DNA from: Enterobacter asburiae
GTDB taxonomy: Bacteria; Pseudomonadota; Gammaproteobacteria; Enterobacterales; Enterobacteriaceae
Direction of reading: 5' to 3'
Assembly (NCBI RefSeq): GCF_008080435.1
Contig: NZ_VRKN01000002.1
Location: forward strand, 248,001 to 312,000
Length of the DNA: 64,000 nucleotides
The notes under the pieces are model-generated. The model did not search any database, had not been told where the DNA came from, and saw nothing but the letters and a program-made list of their open reading frames with translations. Within the stretch, counting starts at the first letter, position 1, and every line of letters begins with the position of its first letter. Position numbers and translations under genes: made by a program. This document shows positions 8,958 to 17,225 of this stretch, in pieces.

Positions 8958-10070
8958 TTAGAACTGGTAAACCAGGCCCAGCGCGACGATATCGTCAGTA
9001 CCGATACCCGCCTGACGGGTGAATTCATTTTCATCAACCAGGTTGATTTTGTAATCCACGTAGGTGGACATGTTTTTGTTGAAGTAGTACGTCGCACCAA
9101 CATCAACATATTTCAGCAGATCCTGATCGCCGTAACCTTCGATGTCTTTCCCTTTAGACTGCAGGTAAGCCACGGATGGACGCAGGCCGAAGTCGAACTG
9201 GTACTGAGCAACCACTTCGAAGTTCTGCGCTTTGTTAGCGAAGCCGTAAGCGGTAGTCGGGCTGCTGCCGTTAGAGGTACCGAAACGGGTTGCGTTGTAG
9301 GTCTGAGAGTACTGCGCTGCCAGATAGATGTTGTTGGCATCGTATTTCAGGCCGCCAGAATAGACTTCTGCGTGATCGCCATTACCGTATACGCCCGGTG
9401 CGTTCTGATCGGCGGTACGTTTGGAGGAGGACATTGCGCCGCCCACGCTGAAACCTTCGCCCAGGTTATAGGTCACGGATGCACCGTAGCCGTCGCCGTT
9501 CTGTTTCAGCAGGCTGCGTCCACCCACGTTTTCACCGCTTACGCTACCGTTTTTACCCTGATACTGCAGGGCAAAGTTCAGACCATCCACCAGACCAAAG
9601 AAGTCCTGGTTACGGTAGGTCGCAACGCCGTTAGCACGGGACTGCAGGAAGTTGTCTGCGCCGTAGGTATCGCCGCCAAATTCTGGCAGAACGTCAGTCC
9701 AGGAGGTTACGTCGTAGATTACGCCGTAGTTACGACCGTAATCGAAAGAACCCGCGTCAGCGAATTTCAGACCCGCGAACGCCACACGCGTCCAGGCATT
9801 ATTTTCGCTTTCGGAGGTGTTGCCCTGGATCTGGTATTCCCACTGGCCGTAACCGGTCAGCTGATCGTTAACCTGAGTTTCGCCTTTGAAGCCAAGACGC
9901 ATGTAGGTCTGGTCGCCATCGGCACTCTTGTCGTCAGAGAAATAGTGCAGACCATCAACTTTACCGTACAGATCTAATTTGTTGCCATCTTTGTTATAAA
10001 TTTCGGCCGCATTTGCTGCGCCTGCTACCAGGAGTGCTGGTACCAGGAGGGACAGTACTTTAACTTTCAT
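8958..10070 (-). CDS. ompC: Outer membrane porin OmpC
   Basis: OmpC is a trimeric general porin for small hydrophilic solutes and beta-lactams. The 370-aa precursor has a signal peptide cleaved after ANA to give mature [16 protein letters not shown], alternating beta-strand sequence throughout, the L3 constriction-loop motif [13 protein letters not shown] and a C-terminal strand ending in phenylalanine (VALGLVYQF), as needed for BAM insertion. The L3 loop appears intact. Loops L4-L6, for example around [13 protein letters not shown] and TSNGSSPTT, are the variable parts. Regulation is visible upstream: OmpR-type sequences, a conserved 5' UTR hairpin and the divergent micF gene. The leader AUAACAGAGGGUUAAUAA matches the region that MicC targets in E. 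coli. Confidence 0.97.
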   Translation of the reverse strand: MKVKVLSLLVPALLVAGAANAAEIYNKDGNKLDLYGKVDGLHYFSDDKSADGDQTYMRLGFKGETQVNDQLTGYGQWEYQIQGNTSESENNAWTRVAFAGLKFADAGSFDYGRNYGVIYDVTSWTDVLPEFGGDTYGADNFLQSRANGVATYRNQDFFGLVDGLNFALQYQGKNGSVSGENVGGRSLLKQNGDGYGASVTYNLGEGFSVGGAMSSSKRTADQNAPGVYGNGDHAEVYSGGLKYDANNIYLAAQYSQTYNATRFGTSNGSSPTTAYGFANKAQNFEVVAQYQFDFGLRPSVAYLQSKGKDIEGYGDQDLLKYVDVGATYYFNKNMSTYVDYKINLVDENEFTRQAGIGTDDIVALGLVYQF

Positions 10071-10112
10071 TTTATTAACCCTCTGTTATATGCCTTATAA
10101 TTGCCACTGCTT

Positions 10113-10136
10113 ACTGGTTAACCCTCATTAACCAGT
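10113..10136 (-). promoter_or_regulatory. Stem-loop in the ompC 5' untranslated region
   Basis: A perfect 9-bp inverted repeat, ACTGGTTAA/TTAACCAGT with a 6-base loop, lies about 45 bp upstream of the ompC ATG within the transcribed leader. From memory the same hairpin occurs in the E. coli ompC leader. Likely roles are mRNA stability or translation control; this is inference. Confidence 0.6.
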
Positions 10137-10162
10137 CGGCAATTTCATTCTCCGCAAAATTA

Positions 10163-10239
10163 CAGAATAATCCAATGCGAATATGATACGAAAACTTTGA
10201 AGATGTTTCATTTATCTATCAACATGTTTCAAAATGTGA
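10163..10239 (-). promoter_or_regulatory. ompC promoter with OmpR-binding region (C1-C3 boxes)
   Basis: On the minus strand the segment reads successively TTCACATTTTGAAACATGTT, GATAAATGAAACATCTTCAA and AGTTTTCGTATCATATTCGC, then TGGATTATTCTG near the -10 region. These align with my recollection of the three tandem OmpR sites and the promoter of E. coli ompC, so OmpR/EnvZ control of ompC is expected. The same region lies upstream of divergent micF. Confidence 0.75.
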
Positions 10240-10344
10240 ATATCAAGGAACTTTTACAAAGCACAAATAGCTTAGAAAATTAGCACTTATAATCAAACGA
10301 AAAAATCACCACAAACATATCAATAAGTTACAATAAAATCCGTT

Positions 10345-10363
10345 ACAGCACTGAATGACAAAA
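10345..10363 (+). promoter_or_regulatory. Marbox upstream of micF
   Basis: The 19-mer ACAGCACTGAATGACAAAC-like segment fits the MarA/SoxS/Rob consensus AYnGCACnnWnnRYYAAAY at all but one fixed position. It lies about 33 bp before the micF start, with a -10-like TAAAAT at 10383-10388. This predicts activation of micF by MarA, SoxS or Rob as in E. coli. Confidence 0.65.
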
Positions 10364-10395
10364 CAAGATCGCACCTAATCTCTAAAATAACCATC

Positions 10396-10489
10396 GCTAT
10401 CATCATTAACTTTATTTATTACCGTCATTCAGTTTTGAATGTCTGTTTATCCCTAATTGAACCGGATGCTTCGCATTCGGTTTTTTTTT
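10396..10489 (+). ncRNA. micF: Small regulatory RNA MicF
   Basis: This 94-nt segment begins GCTATCATCATTAACTTTAT, the conserved 5' end of E. coli MicF that pairs with the ompF leader. It ends in the hairpin ACCGGATGCTTCGCATTCGGT followed by nine T residues, an intrinsic terminator. It is divergent from ompC and upstream of rcsD, exactly the E. coli location. MicF is an Hfq-dependent repressor of ompF translation, and of other targets such as lrp. Differences from E. coli lie mainly in the middle and are few. A marbox and promoter lie just upstream. Confidence 0.95.
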
Positions 10490-10813
10490 ACCTTTCTTTA
10501 CGTAACTTCTCTTTTTTTGTGCTACCGCACCGAAATTGTAACGACTATTAACTAAATTCTCACCGGCTAGTCTGCGAGGGAAGAAAATTGAGTCAAAACT
10601 TAATTTCTTGTTAATTCGTGCTATTTTCTTGCTACGTGTGTCTGTTATTTGTACGCGTATGGCGAGTTTGTACATGTTTACTGCACGCCTCGCCGCCGAT
10701 ATTGTCCGGTGAAAAAGTCGCCTCTTCCCGGACAGTGACGCTGGAAATTCAGTTATTACCCTTTATACTGCCCTATCGCCACAGAGCACGAGCATAACGG
10801 GTTAAAGATATTA
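10490..10813. other. Intergenic region between micF and rcsD
   Basis: About 320 bp without a credible gene. It should hold the rcsD promoter; GCCCTATCGCCACAGAGCACGAGCATAACGG lies just before the gene but I cannot assign promoter boxes with confidence. An 87-codon ORF on the opposite strand overlaps micF and looks spurious. Confidence 0.5.
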
Positions 10814-13486
10814 ATGAGTCAGACTGAAACTACCGCTCCGAGCAAATTCTCCCTCCTTCCCGGGAGCATCACCCGTTTCTTTCTTCTTTTGATCGTTGTG
10901 CTGTTAGTCACCATGGGGGTGATGGTACAAAGCGCGGTTAACGCCTGGCTGAAGGATAAGAGCTATCAGGTCGTTGATATCACCCATGCCGTGCACAAGC
11001 GCATAGATACCTGGCGCTACGCCACCTGGCAGATTTACGACAATATCGCGGCGGCCCCGACCTCCTCGTCCGGGGATGGACTTCAGGAGACGCGGCTTAA
11101 GCAGGATGTCTATTATCTCGAAAAACCGCAGCGTAAGACCGAGGCCCTTATCTTTGGCTCTCACGACAGCGCGACGCTTGAGATGACGCAGCGTATTTCG
11201 ACCTATCTGGATACCCTCTGGGGCGCTGAAACGGTACCGTGGTCGATGTACTATCTAAACGGTCAGGACAACAGCATGATCCTGATCTCAACGCTGCCGT
11301 TAAAAGATCTCTCCTCCGGGTTTAAAGAGACAACCGTGGACAGCATCGTCGATTCCCGCCGGGCAGAGATGCTGCAGCAGGCGAATGCCCTTGATGAACG
11401 TGAGAGCTTCTCTTCCCTGCGTCGTCTGGCCTGGCAAAACGGTCATTATTTTACCCTGCGCACCACGTTCAACCAGCCAGGACATCTGGCGACGGTGGTG
11501 GCCTTCGATTTACCGATTAATGATTTAATCCCGCCGGACATGCCGCTCGACAGCTTCCGTCTGGAGCCAGACAGCAGCACCCAGAATATGCGTGCGGCGT
11601 CTGACAAAGAGGCCGCAGAGAGCGTTTCAATCTCCTTTAACGGCTCGAAAATCGAAATTGCTTCATCGCTGAACTCAACCGGTATGCGTCTGGTGTGGCA
11701 GGTGCCGTTTGGCACGCTGTTGCTCGACACCCTGCAAAATATCCTGCTGCCTCTGCTGTTGAATATCGGTCTGCTGGCGCTGGCCCTGTTTGGCTACAGT
11801 ACCTTCCGTTTCCAGCCGGGGCGTCAGAGTGACGCCTCTGCGGTTCCGGCCGGTGCCAGCAATGAGCTGCGCGTATTACGTGCACTGAATGAAGAGATTA
11901 TTTCCGTGCTGCCGCTTGGGGTCTTAGTTCACGACCAGGAGGCGAATCGTACGGTGATGAGCAATAAAATTGCCGACCATCTGCTGCCGCATCTTAACCT
12001 GCAGAACATCACCACCATGGCGGATCAACACCAGGGGGTGATTCAGGCCACCATCAACAATGAACTGTACGAGATCCGTCAGTTCCGCAGTCAGGTGGCT
12101 CCCCGCACGCAAATCTTCATTATTCGCGACCAGGATCGCGAAGTGCTGGTCAATAAAAAGCTCAAGCAGGCACAAAGACTGTATGAGAAAAACCAGCAGG
12201 GGCGCGCCGCATTCATGCAGAACATTGGTGATGCGTTCAAACAGCCGTTAAAAACGCTGGCGACCCAGGCGGCGGCGTTAAACACTTCTGAAAGCCACCA
12301 GCTTGCCTGCCAGGCCGATTCGCTGGTCAGAATGGTTGATGAGATCCAGCTGGCGAACATGCTGGAGAATGATTTCTGGAAGGGAACGCCAACCCTCTTC
12401 TCCATTCAGGATCTGATCGATGAAGTGGTTCCGGAAGTGCTGCCCGTCATTAAGCGCAAAGGGTTGCAGCTGCTGATCAATAACAATCTCCCTGCGAACG
12501 ACGAACGCCACGGCGATCGCGAAGCGCTGCGCCGCATTCTGCTGATGATTATTCAGTACGCCGTGACCACCACCCAGATCGGCAAGATCACCCTAGAAGT
12601 CAGTACTGAGGAGTCGGCAGAAGACCGCCTGGCGTTCCGCATCCTGGACACCGGGGAAGGCGTCACAACGAGTGAAATTGATAATCTGCACTTCCCGTTC
12701 CTGAATGACACGCAAAGCGATCGCTACGGCAAGGCCAATGCCCTGACCTTCTGGCTGTGCGATCAGCTGGCGCGTAAGCTCGGCGGCCATCTGAATATCA
12801 AAGCCCGTGAATCTCTCGGCACCCGTTATTCTCTGCACGTGAAAATGGCGGCCAATCCGCAGGAAGAAGATGAAGAACGTCTGCTGGATGATGTCGTGGT
12901 GATGGTTGATGTGACCTCGAACGAGATCCGCAATATTGTTGTTCGTCAGTTAGAAAACTGGGGTGCGGCCTGCATCACGCCGGATGAAAGACTTGCAAGT
13001 CAAGAATTTGATCTGTTTTTAACTGATAATCCGTCTAATCTTACTGCCTCCGGCTTGCTTTTAAGCGATGATGAGTCAGGCGTGCGAAAAATCGGCCCTG
13101 GCCAGCTGCGCGTCAACTTTAATATAAGCAATGCGATGCAGGAAGCTGTACTACAACTAATAGAAGAGCAGCTGGCGCAGGAAGAGATAGCGGAATCCCC
13201 GTTAGGCGGCAATGAAAATGCCGAGCTTCACGCCAGCGGATACTATTCACTCTTTGTTGATACAGTACCAGATGATGTTAAGCGGTTGTATACTGAGTCC
13301 GCTGCGAATGATTTTGCAGCGCTGGCACAGACAGCACACCGGCTTAAAGGGGTGTTTGCCATGCTTAATCTGGTTCCCGGCAAGCAGTTATGTGAAACGC
13401 TGGAACATCTAATTCGTGAGAAAGATGCCTCTGGCATTGAAAAATACATCAGCGACATTGACGCCTACGTCAAAAGCTTGCTGTAG
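10814..13486 (+). CDS. rcsD: Phosphotransfer protein RcsD
   Basis: RcsD is the inner-membrane histidine phosphotransfer component that relays phosphate from RcsC to RcsB in the Rcs envelope-stress phosphorelay. The 890-aa protein has a first membrane helix at about residues 20-42, a periplasmic sensor region, a second helix at about 305-325 (LLLNIGLLALALFGY), a degenerate histidine-kinase-like part, an ABL-like region and a C-terminal HPt domain with the phospho-accepting histidine H842 in AQTAHRLKGVFAML. The length equals E. coli RcsD. rcsB follows after 16 bp, so the two form an operon; in E. coli a second rcsB promoter lies inside rcsD. Confidence 0.97.
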   Translation: MSQTETTAPSKFSLLPGSITRFFLLLIVVLLVTMGVMVQSAVNAWLKDKSYQVVDITHAVHKRIDTWRYATWQIYDNIAAAPTSSSGDGLQETRLKQDVYYLEKPQRKTEALIFGSHDSATLEMTQRISTYLDTLWGAETVPWSMYYLNGQDNSMILISTLPLKDLSSGFKETTVDSIVDSRRAEMLQQANALDERESFSSLRRLAWQNGHYFTLRTTFNQPGHLATVVAFDLPINDLIPPDMPLDSFRLEPDSSTQNMRAASDKEAAESVSISFNGSKIEIASSLNSTGMRLVWQVPFGTLLLDTLQNILLPLLLNIGLLALALFGYSTFRFQPGRQSDASAVPAGASNELRVLRALNEEIISVLPLGVLVHDQEANRTVMSNKIADHLLPHLNLQNITTMADQHQGVIQATINNELYEIRQFRSQVAPRTQIFIIRDQDREVLVNKKLKQAQRLYEKNQQGRAAFMQNIGDAFKQPLKTLATQAAALNTSESHQLACQADSLVRMVDEIQLANMLENDFWKGTPTLFSIQDLIDEVVPEVLPVIKRKGLQLLINNNLPANDERHGDREALRRILLMIIQYAVTTTQIGKITLEVSTEESAEDRLAFRILDTGEGVTTSEIDNLHFPFLNDTQSDRYGKANALTFWLCDQLARKLGGHLNIKARESLGTRYSLHVKMAANPQEEDEERLLDDVVVMVDVTSNEIRNIVVRQLENWGAACITPDERLASQEFDLFLTDNPSNLTASGLLLSDDESGVRKIGPGQLRVNFNISNAMQEAVLQLIEEQLAQEEIAESPLGGNENAELHASGYYSLFVDTVPDDVKRLYTESAANDFAALAQTAHRLKGVFAMLNLVPGKQLCETLEHLIREKDASGIEKYISDIDAYVKSLL

Positions 13487-13502
13487 CAAGGTAGCCTTAT
13501 AC

Positions 13503-14153
13503 ATGAACAATATGAACGTAATTATTGCCGATGACCATCCGATTGTACTGTTCGGTATTCGCAAATCACTTGAACAGATCGAGTGGGTGAATGTAGTCGG
13601 TGAATTTGAAGACTCTACAGCACTGATCAATAACCTCCCAAAGCTTGATGCACACGTGCTCATTACCGACCTCTCCATGCCTGGGGACAAGTACGGTGAT
13701 GGGATCACGCTCATCAAATACATTAAACGTCACTTCCCGGATATCTCGATCATTGTTCTGACTATGAACAACAACCCGGCAATTCTGAGCGCGGTGCTGG
13801 ATCTGGACATCGAAGGGATTGTGCTGAAACAGGGCGCACCGACCGATCTGCCAAAAGCGCTCGCCGCGCTGCAGAAAGGCAAGAAGTTCACGCCTGAGAG
13901 CGTCTCTCGTTTGCTGGAAAAAATCAGCGCGGGTGGCTACGGTGACAAACGCCTGTCGCCGAAAGAGAGCGAAGTTCTGCGCCTGTTCGCAGAAGGTTTC
14001 CTGGTGACCGAGATTGCCAAGAAGCTGAACCGCAGTATTAAAACCATCAGCAGCCAGAAGAAATCAGCGATGATGAAGCTGGGCGTGGACAACGATATTG
14101 CTCTGCTGAACTATCTCTCCTCCGTTACGCTGAGCGCAACGGACAAGGATTGA
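13503..14153 (+). CDS. rcsB: Response regulator RcsB
   Basis: RcsB is the DNA-binding output of the Rcs phosphorelay, controlling capsule, motility, rprA and acid resistance, alone or with RcsA, GadE, BglJ and others. The 216-aa protein has a receiver domain (about 1-125) with acidic residues D10-D11 and phospho-acceptor D56 in LITDLSMPG, and a LuxR/FixJ helix-turn-helix (about 148-205; SPKESEVLRLFAEGFLVTEIA). It appears almost identical to E. coli RcsB. It starts 16 bp after rcsD and ends facing rcsC, which lies on the other strand. Confidence 0.98.
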   Translation: MNNMNVIIADDHPIVLFGIRKSLEQIEWVNVVGEFEDSTALINNLPKLDAHVLITDLSMPGDKYGDGITLIKYIKRHFPDISIIVLTMNNNPAILSAVLDLDIEGIVLKQGAPTDLPKALAALQKGKKFTPESVSRLLEKISAGGYGDKRLSPKESEVLRLFAEGFLVTEIAKKLNRSIKTISSQKKSAMMKLGVDNDIALLNYLSSVTLSATDKD

Positions 14154-14170
14154 TCCCGGACGGGTGTGCG

Positions 14171-14212
14171 GCCTGATGCCCTCACCCCGCCCCTCTCCCA
14201 CAGGGAGAGGGA
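14171..14212 (-). repeat. Palindromic CCCTCTCCC/GGGAGAGGG repeat, copy 2 (inverted)
   Basis: The segment GCCTGATGCCCTCACCCCGC then CCCTCTCCCACAGGGAGAGGG is the inverted form of the repeat seen at 4251-4292 and 24847-24889, with a 2-3 base difference in the tail. It lies in the short gap between the converging rcsB and rcsC genes. Confidence 0.75.
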
Positions 14213-14221
14213 GAAAAGCGT

Positions 14222-14245
14222 AAAAGGCCCGTAAGGGTCTTTTTT
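14222..14245. terminator. Bidirectional terminator between rcsB and rcsC
   Basis: AAGGCCC-GTAA-GGGTCTT forms a 7-bp stem with one G-U pair, flanked by A residues before and six T residues after. It can end rcsDB transcription on the plus strand, and with the shorter A/U tract rcsC transcription on the minus strand. The T-tract includes the rcsC stop codon. Confidence 0.65.
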
Positions 14246-17090
14246 ATATTCTGGTTTTTCTCACGCGATCTGCGTAAATCGACAATGTCTGCTTCAGCAC
14301 GTCCAGCGTCACCGGTTTCGACAGACAGCTGTCCATGCCTGACTCCAGACAACGCTGTTTCTCTTCCGCCAGCGCGTTCGCCGTTACGCCCACCACCGGC
14401 AGCGTCAAGCCAAGCTGTCGGATGCGCTGCGTCAGACGGTAGCCGTCCATGTTTGGCATGTTGACGTCGCTAAGCACGATATCAATATGATTTTTACTCA
14501 GCACATTCAGCGCATCCACGCCGTCATTAGCGGTTTTGCACTGGTAGCCAAGCGAGCCAAGCTGGTCAGCCAGCAGGCGGCGGTTAATCGGATGGTCATC
14601 TACCACCAGAATCATCATATCGTCATTCACTGACGCCAAACCTTCAGATGACGACAACGCACCTGCACCGTCGTTTTCTTCCAGTTCCACTTTGTAGATG
14701 CGCGCCAGCAGGCTTAACAGCTCGTGCGGCGTTGCAACACTGTGCACCCATTCCCCTGGCGCTCGCTCGACAGGAATGCCGATGTGGCGACGGCAGAAGA
14801 GCACCGACCCTCTCCCCTGCCACGGCTGTTCCGGCATCTCGTCGGCAATCAGCACATCGTCTACATCCGGCGTTTGACCTTCATAGCGACACACCCTCAC
14901 GCCGCTGTGGGCAAGCAACGCCGTCAGGTAGTCATTCAGCGAGGCATTATGCACCGCCAGCCAGCAGCGCTTGTCGTTCAGCCCGTCTACCGTCGCTTTT
15001 GCCGGATGCTGCGCCGAATAGAGCGGAATACGGATGGTGAACTGGCTGCCCATACCGGGCTCGGTATCCACGGAGATATCACCGTCCATCATGCTGACGA
15101 GCTTCTCACAAATCGCCAGCCCCAGTCCGGTACCCTGGAAGTTACGCTGCACGCCGGTCCCGACCTGGAAGAACGGGTCGAACAGACGAACCACTTCCTT
15201 CGCCGGGATGCCGACTCCCGTGTCACGCACGCGAATGCTCAGGTAATCCCCCGCCCGGCAGACGTGCAACACAATACAGCCAACATCGGTGAATTTGATG
15301 GCGTTGCTGAGCAGGTTGGAGATGACCTGCTGCAGGCGCATCGGATCGCCGTGCAGCGTAAGCGGCACATCCGGTTCGATAAAGCAGTAGAGCCCCAGCT
15401 GTTTACGCACCACCAGCGGCAGATAGTTGGCGCTGATATGGTTCATGACCTCGCGCGGCGAGAACTCCCGCGGCTCTATTTTCAGCTGCTCAGACTCAAT
15501 TTTAGAGAAGTCGAGAATATCGCTGATGATCTTCAGCAGCAGGCTGGAGGAGTTGTTCATCGCCGTCACCAGCCTGTCGACCCCTTTCGGCAACTCTTTC
15601 GTCTGCAGCAGATCGAGGTTACCGATGATCCCATACAGCGGCGTTCGCAGCTCGTGGCTGACGGTAGCAAGGAACATGGATTTCGACTGGCTGGCCTGCT
15701 CCGCGGCCTGCGCCATCTCCTGCAACGACTCTTCCATCTTCACGCGTGCGGAGACATCCACCAGCACGCAAATCGCCACGTTTTCATTGCGATAGCGGGA
15801 ATGCACAAAGCTGATCTGCAGGTTGGTGTGCGTGCTGGTGAGCACGTCGACAAAGTTAACCTGCTGACCGCAGATAATTTGCGTCAGCCTCTGTCTGTCT
15901 TCGTGCGTCAGCATGTTCAGGTAGTTATGCGCCAGTTCGTTACTCAGGATATTTGTTCCGTCCTGGGTACGCAGAATACAGATCCCCACCGGGGCCGAGG
16001 CGACAATCTTCCGGTTAAACTGCTCGTGTTCCTCCAGCCGCTGGGCGTCGCTTTCGGCGGGAATAAAGATTTTCCGCTCATACATGCGCGCCAGCGTAAA
16101 CAGCGCGCCCCCCGCCAGCAGGTTCAGCAGAATGGCATTCATGATGAGAATGCGTATCCGCTCAAGCACCATATCCACCGGCAGCGAATAGACAATACTT
16201 AGCGACGAAGGCGGCAGGCTCTTCTTCAGCACCAGTTCACGGAAACCCGAGGTATAACCAAACCACGACCGCTCCTGCATCCAGTGCGGTTCGACGTTTA
16301 AACGGTTATCGGGCCCGGCGAGTGAGATCAGCTGATGACCGTTTTCATCCAGAATGGTCACCCCCATGGGCAGGCTGCCTGGGGTGAAGAAGTTTTCCAT
16401 GCGAATGGTCTGCTCTATCCCCATCAGCGCCTGCAGGCGATTACCGAGATAAACCGGCGTCAGGGCGTAGAAATACCCCACGCCCGGGCGCGGCCCCTGG
16501 CTAATCCAGAAGATGTTATTCCCGCGCTCATCCTGCGGCGCATTGCGATATTTCACAATACGTTCATGCAGGCTTTTCAGCGCATCTTCACGCTCAACGG
16601 GCACATCACGCAGGCCAAAATCAGCCATGCAGAGATTTTCACTGCCAATCAGGAATACGCGGTTCAGGTCATAGGCGGCGGAGAAATTGTCGCGCCAGTA
16701 GCGCATAAACCAGGCAAGGGATTCCAGCGATCCGCGCCAGGTATTGCTCATAGTGGAGCAATCGGAATCCGGGAACAGCGGCTGGAAGTCCGGGACTTCG
16801 GTTTTGTCATTACGCCCGCGAAGCGCAAGGATGCCGTTTTCCGCCGTCAGACGATTTTCGGCAATATACTTCAGCTCCTTCATCACGTCAGACGTTCGCT
16901 GAATGTAGCGCTGGGCCTGGTCGGAGCTTAAGTTAAACTCCTGGCGGATCTCCGCTTCTTTCTGGTGCAGCGCGTTAACGATGTAAAACACCGAGAACAA
17001 TGCCACCAGCAGCCAAAGCAAGAGCGCCAGCGCCCGAAACAGATAGCGAGAGACTTTGAGCGTAGTACGAAAGGAGACGAGGTATTTCAA
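14244..17090 (-). CDS. rcsC: Hybrid sensor kinase RcsC
   Basis: RcsC senses envelope stress (through RcsF and IgaA) and phosphorylates RcsD and thereby RcsB. The 948-aa protein has two membrane helices (about 20-42 and 310-335) bracketing a periplasmic domain, a PAS-like linker, a HisKA domain with the histidine in ATVSHELRTPLYG (about residue 479), an HATPase domain (DTGVGIP, GTGLGLAICEKL) and, at the C-terminus, a receiver with phospho-acceptor D875 in IVLSDVNMPNMDG. The start codon is TTG (17088-17090), which gives MKYLVSFRTTLK as in E. coli RcsC. Between rcsC and gyrA there is only a short gap, without the ato genes that E. coli K-12 has there. Confidence 0.97.
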   Translation of the reverse strand: MKYLVSFRTTLKVSRYLFRALALLLWLLVALFSVFYIVNALHQKEAEIRQEFNLSSDQAQRYIQRTSDVMKELKYIAENRLTAENGILALRGRNDKTEVPDFQPLFPDSDCSTMSNTWRGSLESLAWFMRYWRDNFSAAYDLNRVFLIGSENLCMADFGLRDVPVEREDALKSLHERIVKYRNAPQDERGNNIFWISQGPRPGVGYFYALTPVYLGNRLQALMGIEQTIRMENFFTPGSLPMGVTILDENGHQLISLAGPDNRLNVEPHWMQERSWFGYTSGFRELVLKKSLPPSSLSIVYSLPVDMVLERIRILIMNAILLNLLAGGALFTLARMYERKIFIPAESDAQRLEEHEQFNRKIVASAPVGICILRTQDGTNILSNELAHNYLNMLTHEDRQRLTQIICGQQVNFVDVLTSTHTNLQISFVHSRYRNENVAICVLVDVSARVKMEESLQEMAQAAEQASQSKSMFLATVSHELRTPLYGIIGNLDLLQTKELPKGVDRLVTAMNNSSSLLLKIISDILDFSKIESEQLKIEPREFSPREVMNHISANYLPLVVRKQLGLYCFIEPDVPLTLHGDPMRLQQVISNLLSNAIKFTDVGCIVLHVCRAGDYLSIRVRDTGVGIPAKEVVRLFDPFFQVGTGVQRNFQGTGLGLAICEKLVSMMDGDISVDTEPGMGSQFTIRIPLYSAQHPAKATVDGLNDKRCWLAVHNASLNDYLTALLAHSGVRVCRYEGQTPDVDDVLIADEMPEQPWQGRGSVLFCRRHIGIPVERAPGEWVHSVATPHELLSLLARIYKVELEENDGAGALSSSEGLASVNDDMMILVVDDHPINRRLLADQLGSLGYQCKTANDGVDALNVLSKNHIDIVLSDVNMPNMDGYRLTQRIRQLGLTLPVVGVTANALAEEKQRCLESGMDSCLSKPVTLDVLKQTLSIYADRVRKTRI

Positions 17091-17185
17091 GGGGGCGAGG
17101 CTCCGCCGTCGGGGTCAAAAGAATGTGGTTAAGGTAGCGGTAAACGCGCCAGGTCGCAACGTTGACTTATCTGCTTGTGCAAAAG

Positions 17186-17210
17186 AAAAGGGCCGGAATC
17201 CGGCCCTTTT
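17186..17210 (-). terminator. Intrinsic terminator of gyrA
   Basis: AAGGGCCGG-AAT-CCGGCCCTT is a perfect 9-bp stem about 15 bp downstream of the gyrA stop, followed on the minus strand by a U-rich tract. On the plus strand it is also flanked by six T residues. Confidence 0.85.
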
Positions 17211-17225
17211 TTGCATCAGGAGACA

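Noticed and set aside
10412..10675. 87-codon minus-strand ORF between ompC and rcsD
   Set aside because: It lies antisense to micF and its terminator, has a lysine/asparagine-rich low-complexity product reflecting AT-rich DNA, and resembles no known family.
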